64,000 nucleotides of DNA from NCBI GenBank assembly GCA_029378245.1, contig JARKIF010000011.1, positions 1,178,001 to 1,242,000 of the forward strand, in the 5' to 3' direction. The DNA is from Roridomyces roridus (lineage: Eukaryota; Basidiomycota; Agaricomycetes; Agaricales; Mycenaceae). Positions 10,226-22,881 of the stretch are shown piece by piece (the first letter of the stretch is position 1; each line of letters opens with the position of its first letter). The notes beneath the pieces are model-generated. The model did no database searches. It was not told where the DNA came from and worked only from the letters and a program-made list of their open reading frames with translations. The translations under genes were made by a program, and so were the position numbers.

Positions 10226-11533
10226 CTCTTTTCTCGGGCAAAGCTATACACAACTGCAGAGATGCTCAAGACAGATGAATTCTGCGGGGAATGTTGAGAA
10301 AGTGTGTATGCCAAGCCTGATCGACGATCCTTGCGCGCTGGCGGGGCTCAGGTCTCCGAGTCAGGCCAAGCCCAGACAAAGTGGTTGTGAATTCATTCCA
10401 TGTCGAGTCCCTGGAGGATCACGCAGTGGATGGTGTCACAAAAAAAGATCCGTACATGGCCGTCGCCCGTGGACGGGCTGGACCGCATCTGCCAAGGTTG
10501 ACTTGATTAAACGGGGCGGCCCCATGACCAGCAGAGCCCAGCGAGTGAGGATCTCCGCGCACGTAAATAGCAGTGATAGCCTAGCCGCTAAATTGAACCA
10601 ACAAGCCAACAGGGGTACACTGAGGTGTCTGCGTAATCGGGATCCGACACTCAGCGGTACCGGGGCGATGGGTGACTACGGAGGATTTCGGACACCAACA
10701 ATAATTTAAATTTATTACCTCGCTCATTTGAACACACCTCCGCCCCGTCGCCTCAATATTGGGGAACGCCATCAGATCTTGGCCTGATGGACACCTTCAA
10801 AATTTGGCTCGCCGATTGCATTCCCCGCGGGGTCGAGAATTGAGATTCCTACCGAACTTTCCTTGGCTGGCGCCCCGCGAAGGAAGCATGTTCTTCTGTC
10901 TGAGATGGACGACAAACGACATCCCGGTACCCACCCAACCGAACCGATTCTATTCAACGCTGGGCCCTGGCACGGAAGTTGGAACTTCGGTCCTCGGAGC
11001 CAATCCGCTTCCGAGGGATGCTCAGTTCGCCAAGGCCCAAGGATTGATGAGAGGTATGTAACTCTAACGAATTCCACACGGGCAAGTCATGGAATTGAAC
11101 GGCTTCAATGTCAATAATTCCGGCGTGCCTGAGCTTTCGCCAAGTCTGCGTAACGGACCCACATGGCGCGCCGAAAGTAGCCGAGAATGATGTCCGCACC
11201 GTCCATCTCCGAACGGAATGGTGATGATCTCCTGTGTGATCTACACTCGGCTCTGGGCTACCGGGTGAGGTCCCCGCCGGTCCGCCGTACGGCATCAAGC
11301 ACTCGGAAGAGTTGGGAAGTTGGAGGTTTACGTTTCTGATAGCTGGAACTGTGAGTATCCGGAAAGTCTTGGAACTGGTCACAGCGGGTTGTAGTGGTCT
11401 ATTCGTGACAGAAAGCGATGAAAGTACTCACCGAACCATCCGCTGTGTTAAAATTGATCGCGAATCTTCCACCTTCCCGCCAATGTTGAATTGTTGAGCT
11501 ACTATTCTGGGGCCCGCACTGGAATGCACCGCG
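10226..11533. other. Intergenic region, divergent promoters
   Basis: About 1.3 kb lie between two divergently transcribed secreted-protein genes. Open frames here are short and without motifs. I see no RNA gene or element ends. Confidence 0.5.
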
Positions 11534-11540
11534 TATAAAA
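11534..11540 (+). promoter_or_regulatory. TATA box of the first glycopeptide gene
   Basis: TATAAAA is found within GCGTATAAAAGCC, 87 bp upstream of the ATG at 11627. This is a usual spacing for a fungal TATA promoter with a short leader. Confidence 0.65.
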
Positions 11541-11626
11541 GCCTCCCGATTAAACGACCAAAATCATCCTCTCCCGGATTCAATCTTGTCTACTCTCAAG
11601 TACTCAACTCCTTCTCCCAACCTACC

Positions 11627-12460
11627 ATGTTCGCCTTCACCACTGCCTTTGCCCTCCTTGCTTTCGCCGCCACCGCCGTACGCGGTGAGACTCATACCGT
11701 CACCTTCGACAACAGGTGTGGTCGTGGAACCGTTCGTCACATTTCACTTCGTTTGTGTGGATTTCTCATACACATTTTCAGCCTACGCTCATCGGTCAAG
11801 GAGGCGCCGTCCTCTCGACCGGAGGCATGTCTTTCCTCCTGTACCACTTATATATCATGCTGAACAAGGCTCATTCAGGTGCCTACACCATCAACGGTCC
11901 CCTCATCGGTGCCATTGCGTACCTCCAAACCGGTGAGTCGTCCTGTGATGCGATTTTTGATTCAGTTACTAAATGTCTGAAAGGTTCCTGCGGCTTCAAC
12001 GGCGAGGGATGCACCCTCCTTGAGACGACGCTCCGTGTACGTTGGTCGGAAGAAAAGCCAGCAACCTATTCAATCCGATTCTAGAACCCTCCCAGCCCCG
12101 GTGCCGGGTCGAGCACTGATCTCTCCCTCATCGCTCCGTCCGTCTATGTTGATCTTGTTCTTCTATCGGTCTTGACACCCTGACAGTCACTCCTTCTCTG
12201 TGACCACCGGGTTCGGATACTACAACGGCTGCGACGGTGCCGGAGCCGACTGTACGTCCGATCAACCTTTGATTGATCTCCATTAACCGGCACTTTAGGC
12301 ACCGGTCCCAACTGCAACACCGCCTTCCACGTCTCCACGGATACGTTCGTCCAGGTTGCATGCCAGGCGAACAACGTCAACTTGGCTGTAAGTCTTCGGC
12401 CGGGACTCGCATTCATGATCCGCCGACTGATTATAATTTCAGATCACTTTCTGTGACTAA
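11627..12460 (+). CDS. Secreted 'glycopeptide'-family protein, eight exons
   Basis: Exons are 11627-11731, 11782-11824, 11879-11932, 11984-12036, 12085-12137, 12187-12251, 12299-12387 and 12443-12460; they sum to 480 nt and a 159-residue protein in one frame. A signal peptide (MFAFTTAFALLAFAATAVRG) precedes a cysteine-rich mature protein with HTVTFDNRCG, PTLIGQGGAVLSTGG, CGFNGEGCTLLETTL, NGCDGAGADC and the end ITFCD. I recognise this as the small secreted family often labelled 'glycopeptide' in Agaricomycetes; its function is not known to me. Its closest relative here is 26426-27339, with the same intron positions except one. The second intron begins with GC (G|GCATGT at 11825) where the paralogue has GT. 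One 5' splice site is GTTCGT, as in the paralogue. Confidence 0.87.
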
Positions 12461-13371
12461 ATGACTTTCCTTTCATTCGAGGAGGAATCATTTGGTCGAT
12501 AATTCGGGCTTACAGGCCCTTTCTCTCAACAATAATGTAGAAGCTCTAGGTATTTAGTGGAATGGGCAAATGCGTTTTTCAAGAAAGAAAGAAAAAGAAC
12601 TCCTTTTGATCGCACTAATACAATGTTCAGCCCCGGATCGAACGGAGAACCAGTAACCAAAGGAGGACTCCAGAGTTTCGGCAGCCAAGTGCCGTCTTTG
12701 TGTTGTTGGTGATATGCAGCAGCATGCACCACGAATAATTGTCAGCCATCCAGCTATCATTTCCAACCGCCGGTAACGACTGATAAATGCCGAACAAAAT
12801 GGGCCGATGAACGTCTGGAACGTCCAGTCGCCGGATCGAACGGCAAACCAGGCTTCTCCAAAGACGCAACTGGATTGTGGATCGGAGAGTCAAACATCGT
12901 CTCACTACGTATGAGGCATTCCTGAGTTGCCGACAGGACTCTGGATTTCACAAAAGAGATCATTAGGAGTACGTCGAGACGCTTTGAACGGACCCACCGG
13001 CACGGAATGCACCAAGGTACAGGCGATGTTACTGATCGGGTTCAAGGTTAGGCAAGTCGCAGGCTGTCGCAGGCTGTCGCAGGATCACAAACTTCGTCGT
13101 GGCAGAAAGCAAGAGATGTTTGTTTATACTTATTGCTTCCTTTTGGCTTCCTTTCTTGCTCCACTCTCATCATGCCGTGACCATGACTTGTGTCCCTACG
13201 CTGGCTAGCGCTCGGGATTCAATACTGCATTGTACGAAACTCCGCACCTGGGAACATCATCTCAACAGCATCTATTCCTGGATTCATTCACGACGCCACA
13301 CTACATTTATGTAAGCGCCTTCGGCCGTTGCGCGGACCCACACCTCATGACCTCCTTTCCTCCCACCTCCC
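12461..13371. other. Intergenic region
   Basis: No gene is supported. A 10-bp unit CTGTCGCAGG is repeated in tandem near 13063-13085. Nothing else stands out. Confidence 0.45.
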
Positions 13372-14500
13372 ATGACCTCCCCAAGTAAAACCGCAGTCAC
13401 AAACGCACAAGACCCCTTCTCTGGCGACCCAGGCACGGACTTCATCGCGCTCCCTCCCGACTTTATACTTCGTACGAGTGATGTCGTCGACTTCCACGTC
13501 CATCGCGACATCCTCAAGCTCGTATCTCACTTCTTTCACGGCATGTTCTCCTTTCCGGGTGGCGATAGTGCTCCAGACCAGCTCATCAGGGATGGAAAGC
13601 CCGTCTTGGTTCTCCCCGAATCCAGCGAGGTGCTGTATCGTGTCCTCTCTCTTGCATACCCGCCCCAGTCCATCGCACAGTACCTCGTCACTTGCGATTA
13701 CTTTGATGGACTCGTCGCCGCCCACTCGGCCGCCCACAAATATCAATTCGTCGGTGTACAGAAAATCATGGAGGAGATGCTCGACGATCCCATCCTCCTC
13801 GATGCACATCCCTACCGCGTCTTCGCCATCGCAAGGCTGTGGGGACTTCCTTACGTCGCACGGAAAGCGGCATTGGCTACATTAAAATACCCACTCTCAC
13901 CAACGATGCCCGAATTCCCGGAAATGGAGCTTCTCCCGTGGGCAGACGCCAACAAGCTGCAGCGGTTCCATCAATCATGTGGCGTCGCCGCGCGGGAGAT
14001 CGTACACGGGAATTGCAACAGTCCCGGAGCCACTTTCATGGTTCCTGGGTGCCCCAAAACATTCATTGTGTCCGTGACGGATGACACTGCCTTGGATGCA
14101 TCCAAGGTTTGGGCTTGGTGGCTGCCTATGCATGGGACAAATTGCCAAGTTGGTATCCCTCAGCTTGTCCATGTGAATCTGTTCACATATTCCCAAACAC
14201 TACTCCAGTCCGCCGTGCCGTGGTTCCGGAAACATATGACGGAGTTGGGCTTCCGCTTGTCGCTTTCCCCGTCTCCGGATGTGGTGGCTGATGGACGGGA
14301 TATTGCCGCTCCGGAGCGGGCGGTGATAAATTCGTGCCATACATGCGCTTGCACGGCGTACACGGACCTGGCCGTGTTTCTTCAGAAGCTCAAGAGGGAT
14401 ATGGAGGATTGTAATGATTCGATTGGTGCGTGTGACCCCTGATTCCGTTGACGAGGCTGAGCGCTGACGAGACATGTCAGTGCGTAAATATTTTGAATGA
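13372..14500 (+). CDS. BTB/POZ-domain protein
   Basis: The first exon (13372-14425) opens with MTSPSKTAVTNAQDPF and contains a BTB domain over roughly residues 20-120: PPDFILRTSDVVDFHVHRD, FFHGMFSFP, then LPESSEVLYRVLSLAYP. BTB domains mediate dimerisation and often act as adaptors for cullin-3 ubiquitin ligases; in Agaricomycetes they form large families of unknown role. The C-terminal part is helical, with a CHTCACTAY segment. I favour an intron at 14426-14480 (GTGCGT to GTCAG) with a last exon 14481-14500 coding VRKYFE. Without it the frame stops at 14442. The ATG follows a pyrimidine-rich stretch. Confidence 0.85.
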
Positions 14501-15301
14501 CACATTCATGAACCAGCGGATGAGAACTTTGCAAGCGTGATCGGCCGACCTAGACACGGCTGGATATTCCGAAGAATGAAAAAAGAAAAGACAAGTGAAC
14601 CCGCCTCAGTCATTCAAGCCGGATTCGAACGGTAAGCAGAGAGCGACGCGGTGCGCATTGAATGAAGGCCACTGGCTCGTGGCAGCTCAGCGCTCATCAG
14701 ATATTCTCCATTTTAGGTGGTCGTCTTGCATGAATCGACTTAACAATTTTCAACATCGAATCTCACAAACAGCGAACAAAAGGGACACGTTCATTGGGCC
14801 GCAGTCGAACCCAGCATATGCATGAGCCCGGCCGTACGATGTGCGATGTGCACTGACTGGGCTTGTCGGCTGCGAAAGGATACGTATACATAGGATCGAG
14901 TGCAGTATCATAGTCTGAACGATGAATAAACGCCTTGACATTTGGGGATGCAGTCTCCGAATATCTGTACTCATGGGCGATGTAGGAATGCTCGTACAGG
15001 AAAAGCGTCTTGACCCGCATGTTGCCTGTCGGGTCGTGTGCCACGATCTTCTTGAGCTAGATAGACGTCATGAGCCCCTCAGTCGACGTAAGAAAGCTGG
15101 GCGCACCAGATTGATTATACTATACTCGCTCAGTTTCTTCAGAGACTTATCGAGGACGATGAGTGACTCAAGAGATCGGACTACATAGCACTCGGCCGAC
15201 GGTAACACGCGAAAAAAAGTGAGCCCCCTTTCGTTCGCTTGCTTACGGTATTTGAGCAGCGTGCAACTTAAACCCCTCTTACAACACGGACATAGTCAAT
15301 A
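14501..15301. other. Intergenic region
   Basis: About 800 bp between the 3' ends of two convergent genes. No recognisable coding or repeat structure was seen. Confidence 0.45.
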
Positions 15302-17147
15302 TTAATGGGATCGATACTTCAACCTCCCTCCGCGCCCAATTTCAGCCCGTCCCCCGAGCGCGAGGAGGCCAACCGGCCCCCTACCGACCTCATCACACCC
15401 ATCTCCAACCCATCCCGGCATCTGATCCAACACTGCGACGTTTGCCGCGCCGTGCCTCGGGAATAGCAACAACATCTGGGGTTCATTCACCCCGTCGTCG
15501 ATATCACACTCTGGACTTGGACGCGGACGCAACGGTGCCCCCACAGCCGCTCCAATCCTCAACATCGCAAACGCATCAAGGGTAGTCGTCCAGGTGGGCG
15601 TCCACCAAGCATACACAGCCAAAGCGAGCAGCATGAACAGGAAGCACGCCATCACTAAGGACACAAGGATGATTCCTTGGATGGAGACTACCGGGATCTG
15701 CGTGTCGCCGCCCATGTCGTAGCTCACGCTCAAGGACCCGGACCCATTGAAGATTGCCTGGTTAGCGAGGAATGCGGCTGCGGAGAAGGCGTCTGCTATG
15801 GCACCCTCTGGGTAGAACCCGGGGACGGGCACAAACGAGGAGAGGTAATAGATTATCTGCAGCTGTGCCGTGTCGGCGAGATTTGGGTGGAGCGGGAGTG
15901 CGCAGCCAGAGATGGGATTATCAATCTGCTCGCCGGGGGTGAAAGTAAGAGGGATGAAGGGGACGATTCCGCCCATGCATTGGCTGTAATTGTACAACGC
16001 CAGTGCACTGTTGGCGTCCATCCCGAAGGAATTGGACTGGAGTGCCTGCACTCTGACATCTATGAACGAGTCGACGCCGAAGAGAGCGAGGACGGTTTGC
16101 AGCAGAGGGCCTTGGCCGGCGCCGTCGTTGAGATTTAGAGTCGCATTCAGAGCCGGGTCGGTGGACTTGGTGGTGATGAGAGTCGTCGTGGTGGTACGCC
16201 TGGTTTGCGGTGGGTTGAGAACCCCGAGGGCAGCTGGGTGAAGAACGGATCTGCAAGTGTGGACAAGTAGTCCAGCGAGTACTGCCCGCCCGAGATGATA
16301 CAGGCAAGTGGGGACGCCGCCGGGCTCATGGTGGTGTCGCTGCACCAGGGATTGCGGGACCAGAGTTGAGCTTGCGGGGTGCTGGGCAGAGTCGATGAGA
16401 GGCGAGCGCGAAGCAAGGCAGTCGTCTCGCCCATGTCGCCGTTGACGAAATATGCACCGAGCGTGTCGACTGCAAAGTCGAAATTCGCACCCGCTATCGG
16501 ACTGGGCCAGGTGGGCGTCTTGATTGTCTTGGTCGAAAGATACAATTGCTGAAGCGGGGCGATGATACTGCCTGTATTCGATCAGGATGGCAGAGAACGA
16601 AAGGAAGGGGACGCATACCAAGCAGATTTAACACAATAGCCACTACGAGGAACGACGAGGAAAATGTCGCTCGTCCGAAAATGCTCGCACCCAGGAGCTT
16701 CGCCCACATCACGGGCTCAACCCACGCCCTATTCGCCAGCGTCATCGTCTGCCTGAGCGTCAACCTTCGGCACTGGTGGAACGCTACTGCCGCCCGCGTG
16801 CAAACTGCGGTCTTCACCGGGATGGTCAGCGTCGCAACGACAGCGGCGAGCACCCGCGCAGCCCGAAACCATTCTTCGCTTCGCAGGTATAGCTCGGTGC
16901 TGGGAAACCAGGACCCGTATTCAACGCTTTGGTCCGCGGTTGAGACCGTGTAGCGATGGAGGCCGATCGGTTTGAACGAGAGGTAGCAGGTTGCTGTCCA
17001 TGCGACCACGGACATTGTTGCGTAACAGAGTACGAAGAACACGATCGAGGCCGAGTATTTGAGCGGGGAATATGAGTTGGTGGTCTTTTCCTCGGGCGAC
17101 GGTGCCCGGTGGGGTACGACGCCCGTTGAGCGCTGGCGGCTCAGCAT
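15302..17147 (-). CDS. Membrane protein of unknown function with a probable frame break
   Basis: The N-terminal exon (16619-17147) starts MLSRQRSTGVVPHRAPSPEE and has a membrane segment (FFVLCYATMSVVAWTATCYL), then another near its end (SSFLVVAIVLNLL). An intron at 16572-16618 (GTATGC to ATACAG) joins it to a long second exon (15302-16571). The large middle part is an extracellular-type region with Asn-x-Ser/Thr sites (LNATLN, IFNGSGS) and a few cysteines. Near the C-terminus another membrane segment (VSLVMACFLFMLLALAVYAW) precedes a cytoplasmic tail. Between about 16210 and 16245 the frame changes (from FFTQLPSGFSTHRKP to NPPQTRRTTTTTLITTKST) without a plausible intron, so one base is lost or gained. 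I do not recognise the family; multi-pass proteins of this layout are common in Agaricomycetes. Confidence 0.65.
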
Positions 17148-18030
17148 TGGTAGAGCGGAGAGAAGCCTCGAGCAAATTGGTTACTGATGTATGGATTATA
17201 TGCGGAGATCCAGCGTGCGATCAGCAACCGATCGCAAATCCAAGTTAATTGGACCAGAAACATCGGACTCGGAGAGGTGGGACTCACCCAGTTACTATGT
17301 GTATCGGGCGCAGTCACGGTGATACTGTCAATTGCGAGAAACTGAATGCTCCTTGACCCGCCAAAAAGAATGGGCTTCAAGTTTTCGTCTTTGCATCCGC
17401 ACCTGCTCAGTCCAAAATCATTAGCTTCCGCTTGGCAACGTCTTGTGGACCGAAGGGGTGCTGGTGCCTATGTTTAAGCAACGTCAGACGGAGGTATCCA
17501 GGTTTGAAATCAGTAATTGTCCGTTTCAAAGATCGAGCAAGTTCTCCCACACTCTCTTTGCTCGTAGTTGTCCTTATATGATAGTATTTGTTGCCCGACA
17601 AGTCGGCAGTCGGGCATTTCGGCTGGTGCAAGTACTGGTGAGCCGGTTCATGAATCATGATCAAAGTCCGGCCGGAGGCCCAGGACTAGATCCGGGCTGC
17701 CAGCTAATGGGGAATATCCAGAGGAGCCAGGTCCGCCCGGAGGGCAATGTGTATAGGAACCGCACAGAGAGGAAGGGCATGGGGCCTTGAGGCGCTTGAT
17801 TCTTGAGTCCCAGAGATGAGCGTACGCGCGTGCGATAAGAGCCCCGGGTGCTCAGTGCAGCGGAACAGCGACAAGTGAAAGTCCGAAGCCTCCCAAACAA
17901 GCGCATGGGTGGCGGCGGGTGGGAGCAAGAAGCAGGCTGCAGCCGTCACGCCGTGACCCGAGAAAACGTCCGCGTGATCAACGAAAGCGGAGCTCCGCAT
18001 CAGTTGCGTTGATCGGGGATCACATACCTT
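17148..18030. other. Intergenic region left of the Mutator-like element
   Basis: No gene is supported over nearly 900 bp. It holds the upstream region of the membrane-protein gene. Open frames on both strands overlap and lack motifs. Confidence 0.45.
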
Positions 18031-18038
18031 CGTCCGGC

Positions 18039-20993
18039 CACCTAAGGAAGCTACGTTCGCGTACCTTCGGGACCCAGTAGGTAGCTTAAATTGTTGACAG
18101 GAAGTGTACCTAATAGGTTGTGTCTACACCCAGCGGCGGATCAATTATACCCAATCGGGAAGCTCCTTCTGCCACGACACCACCACCACCTTCGACGCCC
18201 GACACGCCGCCGCCAATCCATGCCCGGCGCGCTGTGCCGCTTCGTTTGGCAAGCCCTCAAACAACTTGCTGATGGTCTCAGGCACCCTCAAGGTCACTGG
18301 ACGATCTGTGTTGACGCCGCTACCTCCCTTCCTGCTTGTTACCCGCCCCTTACGCCGTTTCATGCGGCCTCCTCGTCCCAACCTCGAGAATGTTTTCAAG
18401 ACACTATACCATTCCCGCCGACGGCGAAACCTTCCACCTACAAACCTCACCTACGGCACCTCCCTGCTCCCCGCGCCCCGTTCGGCTGCCTTCTACGCAG
18501 CATCGGCGTCTCGACTTCAAAACGTTTCCACAACGTTACAGCTCCCAATGCCCCATTGGCTGCGACACTTTTGACCTACGGCACCTCCCCCACCTCCGTT
18601 CTTCCTTGGCACCTCCACGCCCTTGCTGGCTTGACGACCTCGACGTCCTTGGCATCTGCGACGCTTCCGTCCTCCCGAAAGCTAGGTGGGGCTTGCCACA
18701 TTGGCGCCCCGGCTCGTATCGGTAGCCCCTCCTTTGTGTGCTACTAGTCCCTCCTTTGCGTGCTACCCAATCATATTGAACGGCGGTGGAGCCCTTCTGA
18801 AACAATGTCAAGCCATCCAGTACAAAGAGGAGGGAGATACGAGGGGCGATAGCAGGCGGCGAGGAGTGTGGGTGGGTTGTTCCATCATGAGGAGGATGGT
18901 ATGCGTAAAGCGGTGGTGTGGGCCGGGGGAGTGAGGTGTATTTGCAGCGCGCGGCGTCCATCATTACTCTTCTGGAGATGCGGGAGGGGAGGGTGAGGAG
19001 GGTCGGAGGTGAAGAGGTGGTATCAGCGGGGGTACCTGGGACGTTGGGAGGTGAGGAGGGAGAGGAGGTCGATTATGGAACGTTGGGAGTCGAGTTTTGT
19101 GAAGGTAGGCCGTGCGACGATGCTTGCTTTTTATCCTCGCTTGTACCACCGGTGACCGGTGACCTACGGCACCTCCGCACAATCCATTATGATCTACTTC
19201 CTCTCTCGTTCTCTTCATTCCCAAGGCTTAGAACATTGAGTGATACTATCTCTTTTGTGTATAAGCCTAGATAAAACGAAATCCTTGAGAATTTGACCAC
19301 CTCCTACACCTCCGTCGCATCGGCACACCATTGAGTAATGTCCCGACAGCCAATCGGATGCCGAATAAAGATCGTTCCCTACTTTTATTTTTCTCTAACA
19401 CGCATTTCCCTTCGTATTCACTCATTTGAAGTTCGGGATTTCATGTTCTAGGTCCGCCGCACCCAAATGAATTTTTGTCCCGTTTTTCTGGGGTGATTTG
19501 GTCCACGAATACCGTTTCGTTCGAAAGACGGAGTACTTCTCATACGGATTCTTACTTCGGTTACAACTTGCTCGCAGGTTGTCAAGCAATTAATTCCTCC
19601 CCGACTCAGCAATGCTCAGCACTGTTGGGAATGTCGTTCGAAGCCTTGCATGCTTCCTCCGATCCTCTGTTTAATTCTTTTGGCCTCAAACAAGTTGAAT
19701 CAAGAATTCTATCAAACATAAATCCTCCTGTAACCGAGCCAAGCCGCCATTCCCTCTTCGTCCCGTCCCATCCGTTGCGCACTTCCAGCATCATTTTACC
19801 CTCTCCTACCAGGGTAGAGCCCTGTTACTGCGCAAGCATCAACAAACGGCCGGCCAATGGTCGAAAGTGCGCGAGGGGATTGACGGCGGACGCCAACGCC
19901 GACTCACCGGAGGACGCGTTGAAAGAAGGAAGGCCGAGAGGCAGGGAGAGCGAGGAGGGAGAAGGAGAAGGCGAAGTGAACGCTGGGGCTGCGGGCTGTG
20001 CATCAACGTAGACTCGGACGACGAAGCACCGTTGCTGCGCTGGCATGGACAAAGGCCGACGGTCGTGGGTACGCAGGTGGAGCGACACCAACGGCAACCC
20101 ACCAGAGGACGCTTCAAGTGAAGGACAGTCGTAGGCTGGAGGGAGGAGGGAGGAGGGAGGAGGGAGGAGGGGATGCCGTAGACGGTGTGGATGGCGTCGA
20201 GGGAGTCGCGGATGATGGTCTCGAGGGCATGGACCAAAGCCTATGTCTTCATCCCCAATCTGGAGGCGGTAAACTAGCCTAAGGTCCCCGGCTGCAGTGT
20301 GGACAGCCGGTGCTGCGTTAGCAGCGTCCTCAGCGCAGTCAGTCGGCGGGAGCACCGTGTTGAGCACATTTGAACGGTAAGGATGCGTAGGCGGCGTGCC
20401 AAGCGGCCGGAGCGAGGTGCGGGTCAAGGAGGAACGGAGGTGCAGGTGAGGAACGAAGGTGGAGGGGTGTCGTAGGTCAGGCCTGTGGTTCGTCAAAAGC
20501 GTAGCAGTAATTCGATGTTCAGGCTGTCGTACGGGCATATTTGAAGCAGGAATGCGGAGGCGGTGCGGGAAGCGGCCCACCAGGGGTGTGGTACGCCGAT
20601 AGCGTCGCAGTCGACGGGAACACCGGATTTGCCAAGATCTTGTTGAGGGAAAATTCAGGAGGCTGCGTGCAAGGCCCGAATGGAGGGCGGGAAACAGTCA
20701 AACAGAGGTGGCGGCGTCGACGGAGACCTTTCTTGGACCTTTCAGCGGGCGTGAGGGTGCCTGAGAGAGCGAGGATGGTGAGAGAGAAGCAGGCGCATAG
20801 CGCTCTTGAGCGTGGATTGGCGGAGGGGTGCCAGAGCGGTGACGATGGTGGTGGTGTTGAGCAAGGAGGAGCTTCCCGATTGGGAACAATTGATCCGCCG
20901 CTGTGTAGATGCCGCCTGTTAGGTACCCTTCATGTCAACATTTTAAGCTACCCACTCGGTCCCGGAGGTACGCGAACGGTGCTTCCTTAGGTG
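18039..20993. mobile_element. Mutator-like (long-TIR) DNA transposon, 2955 bp, no recognisable transposase
   Basis: The element begins CACCTAAGGAAGC at 18039 and ends with its inverse at 20993. An 8-bp direct repeat CGTCCGGC flanks it (18031-18038 and 20994-21001). The inverted arms run about 270 bp. They share CGTTCGCGTACC, GGTAGCTTAAA, GCGGCGGATCAATT and CCCAATCGGGAAGCTCC, with scattered differences. Long arms with 8-9 bp target duplications are typical of Mutator-like elements. The interior is GC-rich and full of ACCTACGGCACCTCC-like and GGAGG repeats; no open frame resembles a transposase, so it is non-autonomous. Confidence 0.8.
20136..20174 (+). repeat. GGAGGGA-type minisatellite
   Basis: About five 7-bp units (GGAGGGA/GGAGGAG) lie in tandem inside the Mutator-like element. 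Confidence 0.7.
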
Positions 20994-21354
20994 CGTCCGG
21001 CCGCAATCTCGATCACTGGTTTCTACGCGCACCGCTATATCTCTCCGATGCACGATCAAAATCTGATGACTCACTCGAAGCTGATCCGGTCAGAAAGAAT
21101 TCACGCTGGACGTCGACTGTCGCGGCGGCTATCCATTCTCTATTAACCACGAGTTTAGTCTGAGCGGGTCGCAGGCAAGGATCATCCCGAACAGAACACT
21201 GATATTCAAATCCACTCTCGGATGCTCATTCGCATCTGATCCGTCCCATGGTATCGCACGCCCCATTATCCAGGTTCGAGACGCCACGGGAATTCCTGAA
21301 TAAACGGCCACCTCCCCTCCCGCCCATCTTCCTCCCCCCCCCTCATCCTCGACT

Positions 21355-22881
21355 ATGGCCGTCGTCGACGACCATAAGACCGTCGAGTTCTCGACACTCA
21401 GCCTTTCCATCTCCATGTCCGCCGTCGGCACGTCGCCTCCTTCTTCCATCCGTGGCGCTGTCTTAATTCTGCTTCTAGTCATCCTCGTCTACGATCACCT
21501 CCTCACTCTCGACAGAGAAATCGCGTACATCTGGATCCCATTGCGACGCAAACGCCGCAGCGCGGCTTGGTTCCTCTTCACGCGATATTTTCCCTTGTTG
21601 AGCACCATCGCGATGTGTTTGACCAATTTTGGGGACTATACGATTGAGAAGTGGGTTCAATGACTCGTGGTTATTATAAAAAAGCTGAAGTCTACTAGAT
21701 GCAAACACTACAAACTCCTACACGGCGTCCTCACCTTGGCGCAGGAGTTCATTGTTGGATGTGAGGATCCCCAATGTTCCCTTCCTTCATTCCGAGAGCC
21801 TTCTTTTCAGGCCATCTAATCCTCCGCGTATACGCAATGTACGATCTCAACAAGACAATCCTTTCCATCCTTCTCGCCACTGCTGCAGCCACAGTCGCAA
21901 TCGGCGCGGTGCGTACATACATTTCAGGCGCCGGCAGAAACTGGGCTGTACCTCATCCTGATTCATCGGCCAGTGGTCAATCGTACCTACGGGTACCCCA
22001 CTGAGCGATACCATAATTACTTTGCCGGGGTGTCAAACGCCGGTATCCCACGCTCAGTGAGAATTCCAACAGATTCGACGCCCCCGTTTTTGATTTGCTT
22101 TCTACATTCCAGATCAATGCGTACGTCCAACAATCTGTTCTCCGCCGCCGCTCTGACTATTCCTAGGCATCGCAGGTGCATGGGAAGCAGAGTGAGATCT
22201 TTTCAACACCGCGGGAGATACGCATTCATTAACTGGCAGACTCGCATGCGACGCACTGATCGTGGGCCTCATCGTCTTCCGCGCCTTCCAACTGAGGCGA
22301 GGGCAACCGGTATCAATCAAACCTGGCTCGCCGTTCAAGATTATGGTCCGTGATGGTGAGGTTTCTCTAAATCCGGATACTATCTGCCGCGCGCTGAGTC
22401 CTGACAACTACCGATAGGTGTGATGTACTTCCTGTGAGCGCGCATTGCGAATTCTCCTATCTACGCTTCTTGAATCGAACGCCAGGGTCATCTTTCTCGC
22501 GAATCTGGGGAATATCTTGATGTTGAGCGTGCGTCGTATCTTACTTTCTTTGACTACATACTCACTCGGTGTCAGCTCGGTTCTGTACGTTCCAAGCTCC
22601 AGATCGCTCCCTTCCGGCGCCTTTCTTTGACTGACCGGACCCTTGTATCACTAACAGAACAACACCTCCGGAAGTCTAAGTTGGTTCACCGCATCGTGGG
22701 TATTCTCATCCCTCCCATCCCTCCTTACTCATTCCTTGACAGAATCTCAGTCGTCATGATAACACGCCTCATGCTCAACCTACACGCCGCCGCCGACGTT
22801 TCAGATTTGTCTTCCTCTCTGATGTTAGGCACGTTGCACGGGGTCGACGAAGATGATACAGGGACGGTGCAATTTTCTTGA
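21355..22881 (+). CDS. DUF6533-type multi-pass membrane protein
   Basis: Twelve exons give one continuous frame of about 310 residues: 21355-21650, 21699-21760, 21811-21908, 21974-22056, 22113-22120, 22167-22191, 22240-22355, 22418-22433, 22486-22528, 22576-22584, 22658-22695 and 22743-22881. The N-terminal motif VYDHLLTLDREIAYIW is the hallmark of the DUF6533 family. Following segments match its usual order: a hydrophobic IVGC-HLILRVYAMYDLN stretch, a WSIVPTG loop with CQTP, then LACDALIVGLIVFRAFQLRR, MYFLVIFLANLGNILML and VVMITRLMLNLH. The family has a seven-helix look and is expanded in Agaricomycetes; its function is unknown. Exons of 8 and 9 bp are inferred from frame and splice sites, and could be placed slightly differently. 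The TGA stop is at 22879. Confidence 0.8.

Noticed and set aside
16546..16953. Plus-strand open frame opposite the membrane-protein gene
   Set aside because: The minus strand encodes clear membrane helices with a proper intron; the plus-strand frame has no motif.
18091..20580. Open frames of 150-250 codons on both strands inside the Mutator-like element
   Set aside because: They are proline/arginine/serine-rich, overlap each other on both strands and follow GC-rich repeats; no transposase or other motif was seen.
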